A stretch of 64,000 nt of DNA from Treponema sp. (GTDB lineage: Bacteria > Spirochaetota > Spirochaetia > Treponematales > Treponemataceae): assembly GCA_024402665.1 (NCBI GenBank), contig JAKSTI010000007.1, forward strand, positions 1 to 64,000, written 5' to 3'. Position numbers and translations under genes: made by a program. The notes under the pieces are model-generated. The model was not told the DNA's origin. It was given only the letters and a program-made list of their open reading frames with translations, and searched no databases. This document shows positions 6,810 through 16,400 of the stretch, in pieces. Each line of letters starts with the position of its first letter. Positions within the stretch are counted from its first letter, which is position 1.

Positions 6810-9311
6810 ATGATTACTCTCAAATTTGGCGGCACTTCAATGGCCAATGCCCGCCGTATCTTGGCTTCTTCCGAAATCATTATTAATCGTGCAAAAGAAG
6901 ATCGTATTAGTGTTGTTGTTAGCGCTTGTGCTGGTGTTTCTAACAATCTTCAGTCTGCTATTGATGCAACTATCAACGGCATTTCTGGGGCTAATTATGT
7001 TACAGATTTACGCAACACTCACAATGAAATCTGTCTTGAACTTCAGTCTAAACTTCCTGGTTTTGATGCTGAAAAGACAATGGCAAAACTTGAACCAAAC
7101 TTTGTTGAATTGGAAAAACTCCTTGCAGGCTGTGTAAGCTTTGGTGAATGTCCAGACACAGTTCACTGCCGTATTATGGGTATGGGAGAATTGCTTTCTG
7201 CTCCAATTATGGAAGCTGTTCTTCTTGCTAAAAAACAGAGTGTAATTTTCCTTGATTCACGCAAATTCGTATATACAAATACAAATCAAAAAGAAGGAGA
7301 AGCTGATTACGCTCTTTGTAACGAAGCTTGTGCTCCTTTCCGCGATGGTGCTAGTCCTACTCAGACTCGCATTCTTTTGTTCCCAGGATTTATCTGTAGT
7401 TATAAAGCAAGTGCAGATGCAAAACCTGTTATGGGACTTTTGGGCCGCAATGGTTCAGATTTTTCTGCTGCAATTATCGGTTCTTCTTTGCGTGCTAAAC
7501 GTGTAGAATTCTGGACTGATGTTGACGGTGTTTATACTGCAGACCCTCGTGTTGTAAAGGATGCTATTCTTGTTGATGATATGACTTATGAAGAATCAAT
7601 GGAACTTTCATTCTTTGGTTCAAAAGTTCTTCATCCAAAAACAATTGCTCCACTTCAGGCAAAAGGAATTGAAGCTTGGAGTTTGAACAGCCATAATCCT
7701 TCTGCTCGTGGTACTCGTATTGGTAAAGGTCCTTTTGAAAGCCGTGCTAAATCTAGCATTTGTGGTATTTCATCTTTGAAACGCGTTGCTTTAATTTCTG
7801 TAGGCGGTTCTTTAATGCGCGGCCGTTCTGGTATGGCTAGTAAAATCTTCTCTGCTGTTTCAAGTGCAGGAGTTTCTATCCTCTTGATTACTCAGTCATC
7901 TTCTGAATATACAATTTCTTTCTGTGTAAAAGATGATGAAGCTGCAAAAGTAAAAGAAGCTGTAGAAAAGAAATTTGAATTGGAAATCCGCGAAAAACTT
8001 ATTGATGAAGTTGAAGTTCGTCATGATTGTGCAATTGTTTCTGTAGTAGGAGACGGAATGATTGCTAACCGCGGTGTTGCTTCAAAATTCTTTAATGCTC
8101 TTTCTAGCCAGGATATTAATATTCTTGCTATTGCTCAGGGATCAAACGAAAGATGTATTTCTGCTGTAATTGAAAATGAATATGCAGACACAGCTGTAAA
8201 AGCAGTTCATCAGTTCTTCTTCCACACAGCCCAAACAATTGAAGTATTTGCATTTGGTGCTGGTACAATTGGTGGAACAATGATTGACCAGATTCGTGAC
8301 CAGAGAGAAAAACTTCTTAAAGAAAATGTTGATATTAAGGTTCTTGCAATCACAACTATTGACGGTATGATTTTGAATGAAGAAGGAATTGACCTTTCTA
8401 ACTGGCGTGACCAGATGAAAAAGCCAGACTTCCCATTTGGACCACAGAACGTTGATGACATCATTAAATTTGTAAAAGAAAAGAAACCTTTGAATCCTGT
8501 ATTTGTTGACTGTACAGCTTCTTATGATTTACCAGAACGCTATTTGGATATTATCAACGCTGGTATGAGCATTGCTACTCCAAATAAACGTGCTAACTCT
8601 ATGGATATTAATTTCTATCATGAATTGCGTCGCACTGCAAATAAGATGAACCGTCGTTTCTTGTATGAAACAAACGTAGGTGCAGGACTTCCAATTATTG
8701 ATACTTTACAGAACCTTTATAAATCTGGTGATAAACTTGAAAGCTTTAACGGAATTATGTCTGGTTCTCTTTCTTACATCTTTGGTAAACTTGATGAAGG
8801 TGTTAAATTCAGTCAGGCTGTAAAAGAAGCTAAAGAACTTCGCTATACAGAACCAGATCCTCGTGATGATTTGGAAGGTAAAGATGTTGCACGCAAGGCT
8901 TTGATTATTGCCCGCGAATCTGGATACGATATTGAACTTACTGACATTGAAATGTTTAAAGTATTCCCAGACAGCTTTGATGCAAGTGGAACTGTAGATG
9001 AATTTATGGCAAAACTTCCTGAAGTTGATGAATACTTTGAAAAGAAAATGGCTGAACTTAAGAAAAAGAACATGGTTCTTCGTATGGGTGCCACAATTAA
9101 AGATGGAAAAGCAAGTGTTGGTATGATGGAAGTTCCAGTAACTGATCCATTGTACAGTGTACGTGGCGGTGAAAACGCATTCGTATTCTACACTGAACGC
9201 TACAAGCCAATTCCATTAACAGTTCGCGGATACGGTGCAGGTGCTGGAGTAACAGCTGCCGGTGTATTTGGTGATATTTTAAGAACAGTTTCGTTCAACC
9301 CAGAACGTTAA
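6810..9311 (+). CDS. thrA: Bifunctional aspartate kinase / homoserine dehydrogenase I
   Basis: 833 residues from the ATG at 6810 (AGAAGG SD sequence; protein starts MITLKFGGTSM, the usual kinase N-terminus; upstream in-frame codons are not conserved-looking). Residues 1-300 are the aspartate kinase domain (KFGGTS, GRNGSDFSAA, WTDVDGVYTADPR). About 310-460 hold two ACT-like domains, the usual threonine-sensing region. From about 470 is the homoserine dehydrogenase domain (FGAGTIGGTMI NAD(P) loop, NKRANS, TEPDPRDDLEGKDVARKALI). It catalyses the first and third steps from aspartate to threonine, methionine and isoleucine. It is full length for the family. The roughly 150-nt leader has a GC-rich hairpin (6765-6778), but I see no convincing attenuator peptide. 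ilvN follows 15 bases later. Confidence 0.97.
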   Translation: MITLKFGGTSMANARRILASSEIIINRAKEDRISVVVSACAGVSNNLQSAIDATINGISGANYVTDLRNTHNEICLELQSKLPGFDAEKTMAKLEPNFVELEKLLAGCVSFGECPDTVHCRIMGMGELLSAPIMEAVLLAKKQSVIFLDSRKFVYTNTNQKEGEADYALCNEACAPFRDGASPTQTRILLFPGFICSYKASADAKPVMGLLGRNGSDFSAAIIGSSLRAKRVEFWTDVDGVYTADPRVVKDAILVDDMTYEESMELSFFGSKVLHPKTIAPLQAKGIEAWSLNSHNPSARGTRIGKGPFESRAKSSICGISSLKRVALISVGGSLMRGRSGMASKIFSAVSSAGVSILLITQSSSEYTISFCVKDDEAAKVKEAVEKKFELEIREKLIDEVEVRHDCAIVSVVGDGMIANRGVASKFFNALSSQDINILAIAQGSNERCISAVIENEYADTAVKAVHQFFFHTAQTIEVFAFGAGTIGGTMIDQIRDQREKLLKENVDIKVLAITTIDGMILNEEGIDLSNWRDQMKKPDFPFGPQNVDDIIKFVKEKKPLNPVFVDCTASYDLPERYLDIINAGMSIATPNKRANSMDINFYHELRRTANKMNRRFLYETNVGAGLPIIDTLQNLYKSGDKLESFNGIMSGSLSYIFGKLDEGVKFSQAVKEAKELRYTEPDPRDDLEGKDVARKALIIARESGYDIELTDIEMFKVFPDSFDASGTVDEFMAKLPEVDEYFEKKMAELKKKNMVLRMGATIKDGKASVGMMEVPVTDPLYSVRGGENAFVFYTERYKPIPLTVRGYGAGAGVTAAGVFGDILRTVSFNPER

Positions 9312-9326
9312 CATAAGGAGCAATTT

Positions 9327-9818
9327 ATGGATAAATTTGTTTTAAGTGTATTAGTAGAAGATAAAGCTGGTGTTCTTAGCCGCGTTTCAGGCTTGTTCAG
9401 TCGCCGTGGTTATAACATTGCTTCATTAACTGTTTGTGAAACTGGTGTTCCAGGACAGTCTCGTATGACAATTGTTGTTAAGGGTGATGAATACATTCTT
9501 GAACAGATTCAGAAACAGCTTGCAAAAATTGTTGAAGTTATTTCTATCCATAAGTGCGAAAAAGGTTCCAGCTGTCAGCGTGAAATGGCTTTGATTAAAG
9601 TTAAAGCTGAAGGAACAAACAGAGGCACTATCATTGAAACATGTGATATTTTCAGAGCTCACATTGTTGATGTTGGTATTGAATCTGTTGTTGTTGAAGC
9701 AACTGGTAGTGAAGATAAGATTGAAAGTCTTATTCGCCTGCTTGAACCTTATGGAATTCTTGAATACGTAAAGACAGGTTTAACTGCACTGGACCGTGGT
9801 TCATCTATTATGAAGTGA
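9327..9818 (+). CDS. ilvN: Acetolactate synthase small (regulatory) subunit
   Basis: 163 residues. The N-terminal ACT domain (VLVEDKAGVLSRVSGLFSRRGYNIASLTV) and the C-terminal IlvH domain (EILEPYGILEYVKTG-type ending) match IlvN/IlvH. It binds the catalytic subunit IlvB/IlvI and gives valine feedback control in branched-chain amino-acid synthesis. Normally it sits beside ilvB; here it follows thrA (AAGGAG SD sequence, probable operon) and no large subunit lies in the window. Its last 18 bases overlap the end of the convergent gene at 9801. Confidence 0.95.
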   Translation: MDKFVLSVLVEDKAGVLSRVSGLFSRRGYNIASLTVCETGVPGQSRMTIVVKGDEYILEQIQKQLAKIVEVISIHKCEKGSSCQREMALIKVKAEGTNRGTIIETCDIFRAHIVDVGIESVVVEATGSEDKIESLIRLLEPYGILEYVKTGLTALDRGSSIMK

Positions 9819-10337
9819 TATCCACTGTGCATTATTTAGTGCAGTGGCATTTTCAGATAATTTAATCTGTTCTGCTATCCTGAAGATTTTTACTGTTGAA
9901 GGAAAATCTTTTTGGGCAGTTAGAGAAGGGCATAGAAGTTTAATAGACGCTTCTGTGCCTTTTTTTATTGTCTCCAAGTCTTTCCCTTTAATTTCTGCCA
10001 GCGGAAGTTTTAAAGAAAAAATGTTTGTCCCTCTATCCATTGAAATTTTAATTGTGCTTACAATTGCAATGCTTTTTTTGCCGGAAAGATTTTCTTTTGT
10101 AGAAGAAATCTCTACTGCCAGTTCCGGAAGAAATTCTACTGAAGTGATATTTTTTGCCTGTTCTGGTTTTTCAAGGAAAGTCAGTTCTGGAAGAAGAGGA
10201 ATCTGTCTGTAAATAAAAATATTCCCTTTTGAAAAATCGTCTTTTAACTGGGGAATCTCCATCAGCTGCTGAACAAGTTTTTTTTGAAATTTCACAATCT
10301 GCAGCTGGTCGTTTTCATTAAATGCCAGAACAATCAT
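9801..10337 (-). CDS. Hypothetical protein, unknown function
   Basis: 178 residues, no signal peptide or membrane segment, mixed alpha/beta composition (IVLAFNENDQLQIVKFQKKL at the start, FSLKLPLAEIKGKDLETIKKG in the second half). I recognise no family. The start is supported by a promoter: TTAACA (10366-10371), 16-bp spacer, TATACT (10344-10349), then 6 bases to the ATG, another leaderless layout. A plus-strand frame across the same bases is less convincing because it lacks such signals. The 3' end overlaps ilvN by 18 bases. Confidence 0.65.
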   Translation of the reverse strand: MIVLAFNENDQLQIVKFQKKLVQQLMEIPQLKDDFSKGNIFIYRQIPLLPELTFLEKPEQAKNITSVEFLPELAVEISSTKENLSGKKSIAIVSTIKISMDRGTNIFSLKLPLAEIKGKDLETIKKGTEASIKLLCPSLTAQKDFPSTVKIFRIAEQIKLSENATALNNAQWISLHNR

Positions 10338-10343
10338 ATAAAT

Positions 10344-10371
10344 AGTATAAACTTTTAGAAAAAAATGTTAA
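10344..10371 (-). promoter_or_regulatory. Leaderless-type promoter for gene 9801-10337
   Basis: On the minus strand TTAACA, 16-bp spacer, TATACT; the -10 box ends 6 bases before the ATG at 10337, and no SD sequence is present. Confidence 0.65.
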
Positions 10372-10381
10372 AGTATAAAGT

Positions 10382-12196
10382 ATGAAGATTAATAAGAAAG
10401 CATTGATTATTATTTTGATTTGTCTTGGACTTTTTATTCTGGCTGATGTTGTTCTGGCCCTTGTTTTTATGAATAAAAAGGGTAATACACAGAAACTTGG
10501 AATTGCAACTGAAAATCCTGCAGTTGTTGAAGAATTTATTTATTGTAATTCTGAGGCGAAGAATTCCTTTATTAAAGAATCTTCTCGTGCGCAATACGAA
10601 TTTTCAAATAATCAGCGTATTATTCTTGGCAGTTCTTTTGAAAAGAATTCCAATGCGGCTCTGGTTATCAGAGTAGGACTTTCTCTTTCTGAAAAACAGG
10701 CTGAAAATTTCCAGAATAAGAATATCGCTTTTGAATATGGATTTTTTACTAAACAGGACGGGCAGTCTAATATTGTAATTAAGGCCGACGAAACTTCACT
10801 CCTTGCTTTTAATCAGACTGAAGGCATGGCTGTAATTGATTTTTCTCTTGCCTTTGCAAAAAAGCCAAACGGTTCTATTCAGATTCCAGACGGTTTTTAT
10901 GTTTCATCAGATTGTGAATGTAGAATTATTTCGGCATATATTGGTGAAGCTGTAATTGGTTTTGACTTGTCTTCTGAAGTTCCATTCTTTGGTTATTCAA
11001 GCAACGGCGGTTATTTTGACAATTCATTTAAAGATTTTGATTTTACTGGCGGTTCTTTAATTTTTGCTCCTCAGAATACAAAGATTGGATTTATGCCAGA
11101 CTTTATAATCAAACTTTCAGATAAAACAGAACATCTTTCTACTTTGGAAAAATCTATCTTTGTTAAGTTGAACGTTGGCGGAGAAAAAATCAAAGTAAAA
11201 AATGTAGCGGCTGCTAAAGAATTAACAGTTCCTACTGCCACATTTAAAGATCCTTTTACAAGAGTTGAAATTTCTGAAAACCGTGTTTGTGTTGAAGGTA
11301 TTTTGATGAAGAATCCTTCTAATTATGCTGATGCAAAAAATTATGTTAACGAAGTTATTATTCCTGTTCGCACTGAACCTGGATTAATTCTTGACTGGAA
11401 TGTTAATAACTGGAGAAATAAGGATTACGAACTTTATGAATGGGACCGTTTCCCTGGAATCCTTTATTTTGATACAAGAAACTATACTGTTCAGGATAAT
11501 TTCTTCAGACGTCTTGCTTTCTTTGCAGAAAAAGAAGGTTATAAAGGCAAACTTCTTACAAACGAAGAACTTGGCTCAATGCACGGATTTAATGCCCTTG
11601 ATTACAGACCAGAAACTTTTGCAGATTTCTTTAATCTTGCTGCAAAAACAAAATTTCAGCTTAATCCAGAAGAATTGCTTCTTAAAAAGATTCTTCTTAA
11701 AAATGGCCTTCTTATTGCTGATGGCGAATTTGTAAAGCCTGGTGCTGGTGCAGTTGTTTCTATTTCTCAGGAATCTTATTCTTCATTAAGATGGCAGTTA
11801 GTTGCGCACGAAGCATGGCATACTTTGTTCTTTATTGATGAAGAATTCCGAAATTTTGTTGCTGCTGTTTATTACACAATGGATCCTTTATCTCTTGAAT
11901 TCCTTATTGATTACTTTAAGTCTCAGCCTCAGTTGGGTTATGACACTAAAGATGATTATCTTATGAAAAATGAATTCATGGCTTATCTTTTGCAGCAGGG
12001 AGTTGGAAACATCGGCCAGTATTTTGTAAATCATGCAAACTGGGGAACTGTAAAAGCATTTACTCCTTATCTTTGCGATTACGTTATAAGAACAAATGGC
12101 GCTGGTTTTGAAGAGGCTGGTGTTATTTTGAATGATTTTATTTTTGATAAATACGGATTAATTGCTGGAAACATTGCTTTGATTTCCAGAAATTAA
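10382..12196 (+). CDS. Membrane-anchored putative zinc peptidase (HEAWH)
   Basis: 604 residues. One N-terminal membrane helix (about 8-28, ALIIILICLGLFILADVVLALVF) and a large outer-side domain of beta-rich sequence. Near the C-terminal quarter is LVAHEAWHTLFF, an HExxH zinc-binding motif (His476, Glu477, His480), followed by helices with MKNEFMAYLLQQ, whose Glu could be the third ligand as in gluzincins. The first 300 residues match no family I know. I infer a zinc metallopeptidase facing the periplasm. No clear SD sequence; TATAAA lies 2 bases before the ATG, so the start mechanism is unclear. Confidence 0.68.
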   Translation: MKINKKALIIILICLGLFILADVVLALVFMNKKGNTQKLGIATENPAVVEEFIYCNSEAKNSFIKESSRAQYEFSNNQRIILGSSFEKNSNAALVIRVGLSLSEKQAENFQNKNIAFEYGFFTKQDGQSNIVIKADETSLLAFNQTEGMAVIDFSLAFAKKPNGSIQIPDGFYVSSDCECRIISAYIGEAVIGFDLSSEVPFFGYSSNGGYFDNSFKDFDFTGGSLIFAPQNTKIGFMPDFIIKLSDKTEHLSTLEKSIFVKLNVGGEKIKVKNVAAAKELTVPTATFKDPFTRVEISENRVCVEGILMKNPSNYADAKNYVNEVIIPVRTEPGLILDWNVNNWRNKDYELYEWDRFPGILYFDTRNYTVQDNFFRRLAFFAEKEGYKGKLLTNEELGSMHGFNALDYRPETFADFFNLAAKTKFQLNPEELLLKKILLKNGLLIADGEFVKPGAGAVVSISQESYSSLRWQLVAHEAWHTLFFIDEEFRNFVAAVYYTMDPLSLEFLIDYFKSQPQLGYDTKDDYLMKNEFMAYLLQQGVGNIGQYFVNHANWGTVKAFTPYLCDYVIRTNGAGFEEAGVILNDFIFDKYGLIAGNIALISRN

Positions 12197-12202
12197 TCTT
12201 TA

Positions 12203-12760
12203 TTAATTATCGTGATTAAAGGCTTTTACTGCTGCCAGTGTTGATGGAGGTCCATGGCCTGGCATCAGTATAATTCCATCCTGCTGAGAGAAAATTTTAT
12301 TTTCAATATTGGAATGAAGTATAAATTTTGAGTAACTTGAGTTTGTACTTCCCATTGAACCTGCAAAAAGCACATCCCCTGTAAATAATACGTTTCCAAT
12401 TCCATATACAACTGAATCAGAAGTGTGACCAGGAACTGACATATATTGTACTGTTGTCTGGGCAATTTTAATTTTTCCGTCACCTGTAATAACGTTTGTA
12501 TCATTACCGGCAATTTCCCAGTCCGCAGCATAAATTTTTGGAGTATAGATTTTTCTTAATGTTTTAATGCCGTCAACATGGCTTCCGTGATTGTGAGTAA
12601 TCAAAACTGCTGTAAGGTTGTAGTGATTGTCTTCAATCTGAGAAATGATTTCTTCTGTAATCTCACCCGGATCAATAATGATAGCTTCTCCTGCTTCTTC
12701 ATTAATAACAAGGTAACAGTTTGAAAAGCCGCTGAAATTTAAATGGAAATATATTTTCAT
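12203..12760 (-). CDS. Metallo-beta-lactamase-fold hydrolase with altered metal motif
   Basis: 185 residues. The fold is clear: IIIDPGE, the metal motif THNHGSH (His56, His58, His61), GHT (His112), FTGD (Asp129) and PGHG (His169), as in glyoxalase II-like hydrolases. The usual HxHxDH has Ser60 where the second-site aspartate should be, so metal loading may differ. The start ATG overlaps the end of the upstream pentapeptide-repeat gene by 4 bases, so the two are translationally coupled. Substrate unknown; glyoxalase II or a related thioesterase is the nearest guess. Confidence 0.88.
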   Translation of the reverse strand: MKIYFHLNFSGFSNCYLVINEEAGEAIIIDPGEITEEIISQIEDNHYNLTAVLITHNHGSHVDGIKTLRKIYTPKIYAADWEIAGNDTNVITGDGKIKIAQTTVQYMSVPGHTSDSVVYGIGNVLFTGDVLFAGSMGSTNSSYSKFILHSNIENKIFSQQDGIILMPGHGPPSTLAAVKAFNHDN

Positions 12761-13407
12761 AAAGCTTCCTCTGTGTTTTCTTCTCCATTTTCATTTGGTG
12801 AAAAAACCGCTTCTCTTGTATTTGATAATTTGAATGATACGTTTGTTCTTGTTGTGTTTATAAACAGTGCCTTTTTAAGGTTGCAGTTTCTGAATGATGT
12901 GTTTACAAGTTCAGAATTAATGAATCTTGAATTAAAAAGGTCTGAATCATCAAAGGAACTCTGGTATGCTTTCATTCCGTTGAAATTACACTGAATCATA
13001 TCGCTGGAAGTAAAAAGGGTATTAGAGAAAGTGCAGCCGGAAAATGATGTGAAAAGTGTATTATTCTGAGTAAGGTTGCAGTCATTAAATACGGAAAAAT
13101 CAAAAATGCACATTCGCATTAAAACGTTCTGGGAATGAATATTTACAAATGTACAATGGAAGAAATTGCAGCCAAAAAACTGCTTGTTTGAAAAATCAAT
13201 GTCTTTGAAGATTAATCCGTTTGCATTAAGACCAATGATTTTGTCATGAGTCTGAATGTAGTTGTAAATATCTTCTTTTACTTTTCCAGGATCTGGCGCA
13301 TGGTCAATACAATAATTTTTACTGTTTGTAAGATTTCCCTCTGAATCAAAAGTTGAAAGGGCTGAGTTTCTGCAATGATGTACCAGACATTTATTCTGTG
13401 AGAACAT
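12757..13407 (-). CDS. Pentapeptide-repeat-like protein
   Basis: 216 residues from the ATG at 13407. From about residue 60 the sequence follows the A(N/D)Lxx-type pentapeptide pattern with many F/L centre residues (FKDIDFSNKQFFGCNFFHC, CNLTQNN, SSFDDSDLFNSRFINSEL), expected to form a right-handed quadrilateral beta-helix. The N-terminus has Cys/His pairs (CLVHHC, YCIDH) that could bind zinc. The start is fixed by a promoter ending 6 bases upstream; an in-frame TTG at 13425 lies inside that promoter and is rejected. It is co-transcribed with the MBL hydrolase. Function unknown. Confidence 0.78.
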   Translation of the reverse strand: MFSQNKCLVHHCRNSALSTFDSEGNLTNSKNYCIDHAPDPGKVKEDIYNYIQTHDKIIGLNANGLIFKDIDFSNKQFFGCNFFHCTFVNIHSQNVLMRMCIFDFSVFNDCNLTQNNTLFTSFSGCTFSNTLFTSSDMIQCNFNGMKAYQSSFDDSDLFNSRFINSELVNTSFRNCNLKKALFINTTRTNVSFKLSNTREAVFSPNENGEENTEEAL

Positions 13408-13413
13408 AATAAA

Positions 13414-13442
13414 ATTATAGGGCAAATTTATTATTTTTTCAA
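13414..13442 (-). promoter_or_regulatory. Leaderless-type promoter for pentapeptide-repeat gene
   Basis: Minus strand TTGAAA (13437-13442), 17-bp spacer, TATAAT (13414-13419), 6 bases, ATG. It is divergent from the promoter of the giant gene. Confidence 0.8.
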
Positions 13443-13463
13443 AGGGTGTTACTTATATTTTAC

Positions 13464-13492
13464 TTGAATATTATTATTTATGTACCGATAAT
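13464..13492 (+). promoter_or_regulatory. Leaderless-type promoter for the giant surface protein
   Basis: TTGAAT (13464-13469), 17-bp spacer, GATAAT (13487-13492). The -10 ends 6 bases before the second of two adjacent ATGs (13499) and 3 before the first (13496). Confidence 0.7.
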
Positions 13493-13495
13493 TAG

Positions 13496-16400
13496 ATGAT
13501 GAGGAATTTTCTTTTTCCAAAAAAATCAGTTTTCTCTAAAAAAAGCGCTGCACTGGCTGCCACTATGATTATGTCATTGTTTTTTGCTCAGAGTGCATTT
13601 GCCGCTTTATTCAGATTTATTGATTATGGTGAAGCTGATAAGGGACCTTTTAACCGTCATAACTGGGAATATAGTCTTGATGATGGTTCTACATGGGGCA
13701 ATGCGGAAGATGATAATTTCAGATTTCCTGGTCAGGCAGCGGGTACAACTGACGATTTAATTATTGCAAGCAATTTACTATTAAATGATTTAACATATTC
13801 TATGACAGCAGGAACTGTTACAATTAATCCTGGCATATCTTTTTCAATTACTGTTGATGGTAGTGGCACTTCTGGTGAAATAGTAAGTTTTGATAAAATC
13901 ATAAATAACGGAATCTTATCAACTTCTGCTTCTGGCGGTCTTTCGGTAACTGGTGATGTAGAAAATAACGGCACTATTACTCAAAATGGTGTTTTTAACA
14001 TTGGTGGCGATTTTTCAAATCAGACAACTGCAACTTTGTCAGGAAGTGGTTCAATTAATCTGGATGGTGACTTTACTGATAATGGAACTGTGTCTGGAAC
14101 TGTAAAACTTAGTCTTAATGGCGCTGGTAGTACTTTTACACCTCAAGCAGGAACAACATATTCTAATATAGAAGTAAATGGTTCTGTAAATATTGCAGAT
14201 GAACTTTCTGTTGCAGCTATTACAAATAACGGCGCAATTTCTGGAACAGGTGCGGTTACCGTAACAGGCAGTTTTACTAATAATGCAGGCGGAACTTTTG
14301 CAAATAATCAGGACCTTACAATAAAAGGTTCATTTACAGATAACGGAAACTGGACAAGCACAGGAAAGATTTTAATTTCAGGAACAGGAACAAAATCAAT
14401 TACAGTAAATCCTTCAACAACTTATCCAGAAATAGAAGTTGCGGCAGGAGCTGGAAAACCAACATTCTCTAATGATTTGAATGTAACAACTTTGAACGTT
14501 CTTGCTGCCTCAGCATTTGCAGATAATGTAAACGGTTCTGCATTGAATATTCAGGGTGCATCAACTTTTGCAAAAAACGTAACAGCTGCAACTCTGGACG
14601 TTCAGGCTTCTTCAACTTTCTCTGGTAATGTAAATGCTGGAACTTTGGATGTTCAGGCTGCATCAACATTTACAGGAACTGTGGATGCTGGTGATATTAC
14701 TACAAGCGGAACTGGAACAACAACATTTGGCGATACAGTAACAGCTACAGGAGATATTACAACTGCAGGTCCTGGAACTGTCAAATTCAATGGTGATGTA
14801 GAAGTAACAGGAATTATATCAACAGCCGGAACAACAACTTTTGCAGGAAGCGTAGAAGTAACTGGAAATGTAACAACATCAGGAATAACAACATTCAGTG
14901 GCCAGGTAGATGCTTCTGGAGATATAACAACATCAGGAACAACAACTTTCTCTGGTGCTGTAACTGTAGCAGGAGACCTTACAACTTCTGACGCAACAAC
15001 ATTCACTGCATCATCAACCCTTGAAGTAACTGGAACTATAACAACAAACGATACAACAACTTTCTCTGGAACTGTAAATGCATTAAGTGATGTAATTGCA
15101 GACGGAACAACAAAATTTAATGGAACCACAAATGTTACTGGCATTTTCACAAATAACGGAACAACAACATTTGGCGGTGAAACAACTTTAGGTTCTCTTG
15201 ATAATAATGATACTGTAACTGGTGCGGGAAACATAACAGTTCAGGGTGACTTTACAAATAATTCAGGGGTAACTTTAGCAGGAAGCGGAAACTTTACTGT
15301 AGAAGGTGATTTTGTAGACAATGGAACTTGGATTAGAACTGGCAGACTTATTATGGCTGGTTCTGGCGCAAAATCTTTCACAGGAAATCCTTCTACTACT
15401 TATCCTGCAATTGCAGTTGCTGCTGGTGCTGGTATAAAAACTTTTGTTACAGATTTAAAGGTAACTTCTCTTACTGTAAATGAACCTTCAGTATTTAAAG
15501 AAACTGTAACAGGTGCAACTATTGAAAGTCATGGTGCAACTTTTGAAAAGGATGTTACATCTTCTGTTTTACTTACAATTATTGATACTACTTTACAGGG
15601 CTCAGTTTCTGCAAAAGATGTTACTACTGGCGGAATAACAAATCTGACTTCTTCAACTACAATTTCAGGAAAACTCACTGTAAACGATACAACAAATATT
15701 AATGATGACATGACTGTTGCTGTAATTATTAATAATGGAACTCTTGGTGGAACAGGAGCCATTACAGTAACAAGCAGTTTCACTAATAATGCAAGTGGCA
15801 CTTATGCAAATAATCAGGATCTTACAATAAATGGAGCCTTTACAGATAATGGAAGCTGGTCAAGTTCAGGAAAGATTTTAATTTCAGGAGCAGGATCAAA
15901 ATCAATTACAGTAAATCCTTCAACAACTTATCCAGAAATAGAAGTTGCAGCAGGGGCCGGAAAACCAACCTTTACAAATAATCTCAGCGTAACAACATTA
16001 AATGTTCAATCAGCTTCAACTTTTAATGGAACAGTAGATGCAGTTGATATAAGTACAAGTGGAACAGGAACAACAGCTTTCGGCGCAAAAGTAACTGCAA
16101 CAGGAAGTGTTTCTACATCAGGAACAACAACCTTCTCTGGAACTGTAAATGCATTAAGTGATGTAATTGCAGACGGAACAACAAAATTTAATGGAACCAC
16201 AAATGTTACTGGCATTTTCACAAATAACGGAACAACAACATTTGGCGGTGAAACAACTTTAGGTTCTCTTGATAATAATAATACTGTAACTGGTGCGGGA
16301 AACATAACAGTTCAGGGTGACTTTACAAACAGAACTGGTGTTACATTAAGTGGCAGCGGAAACTTTACAGTTGAAGGTAATTTTACAGACGACGGAAACT

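Noticed and set aside
9844..10212. Plus-strand 122-codon frame after ilvN
   Set aside because: No SD sequence, and the minus-strand frame on the same bases has a proper promoter and start.
14653..15234. Long minus-strand reading frame (193 codons) inside the giant gene
   Set aside because: It is antisense to the Thr/Asn-rich repeats; its valine/proline-rich product mirrors the repeat codons (aca, aac) and it has no SD sequence or promoter.
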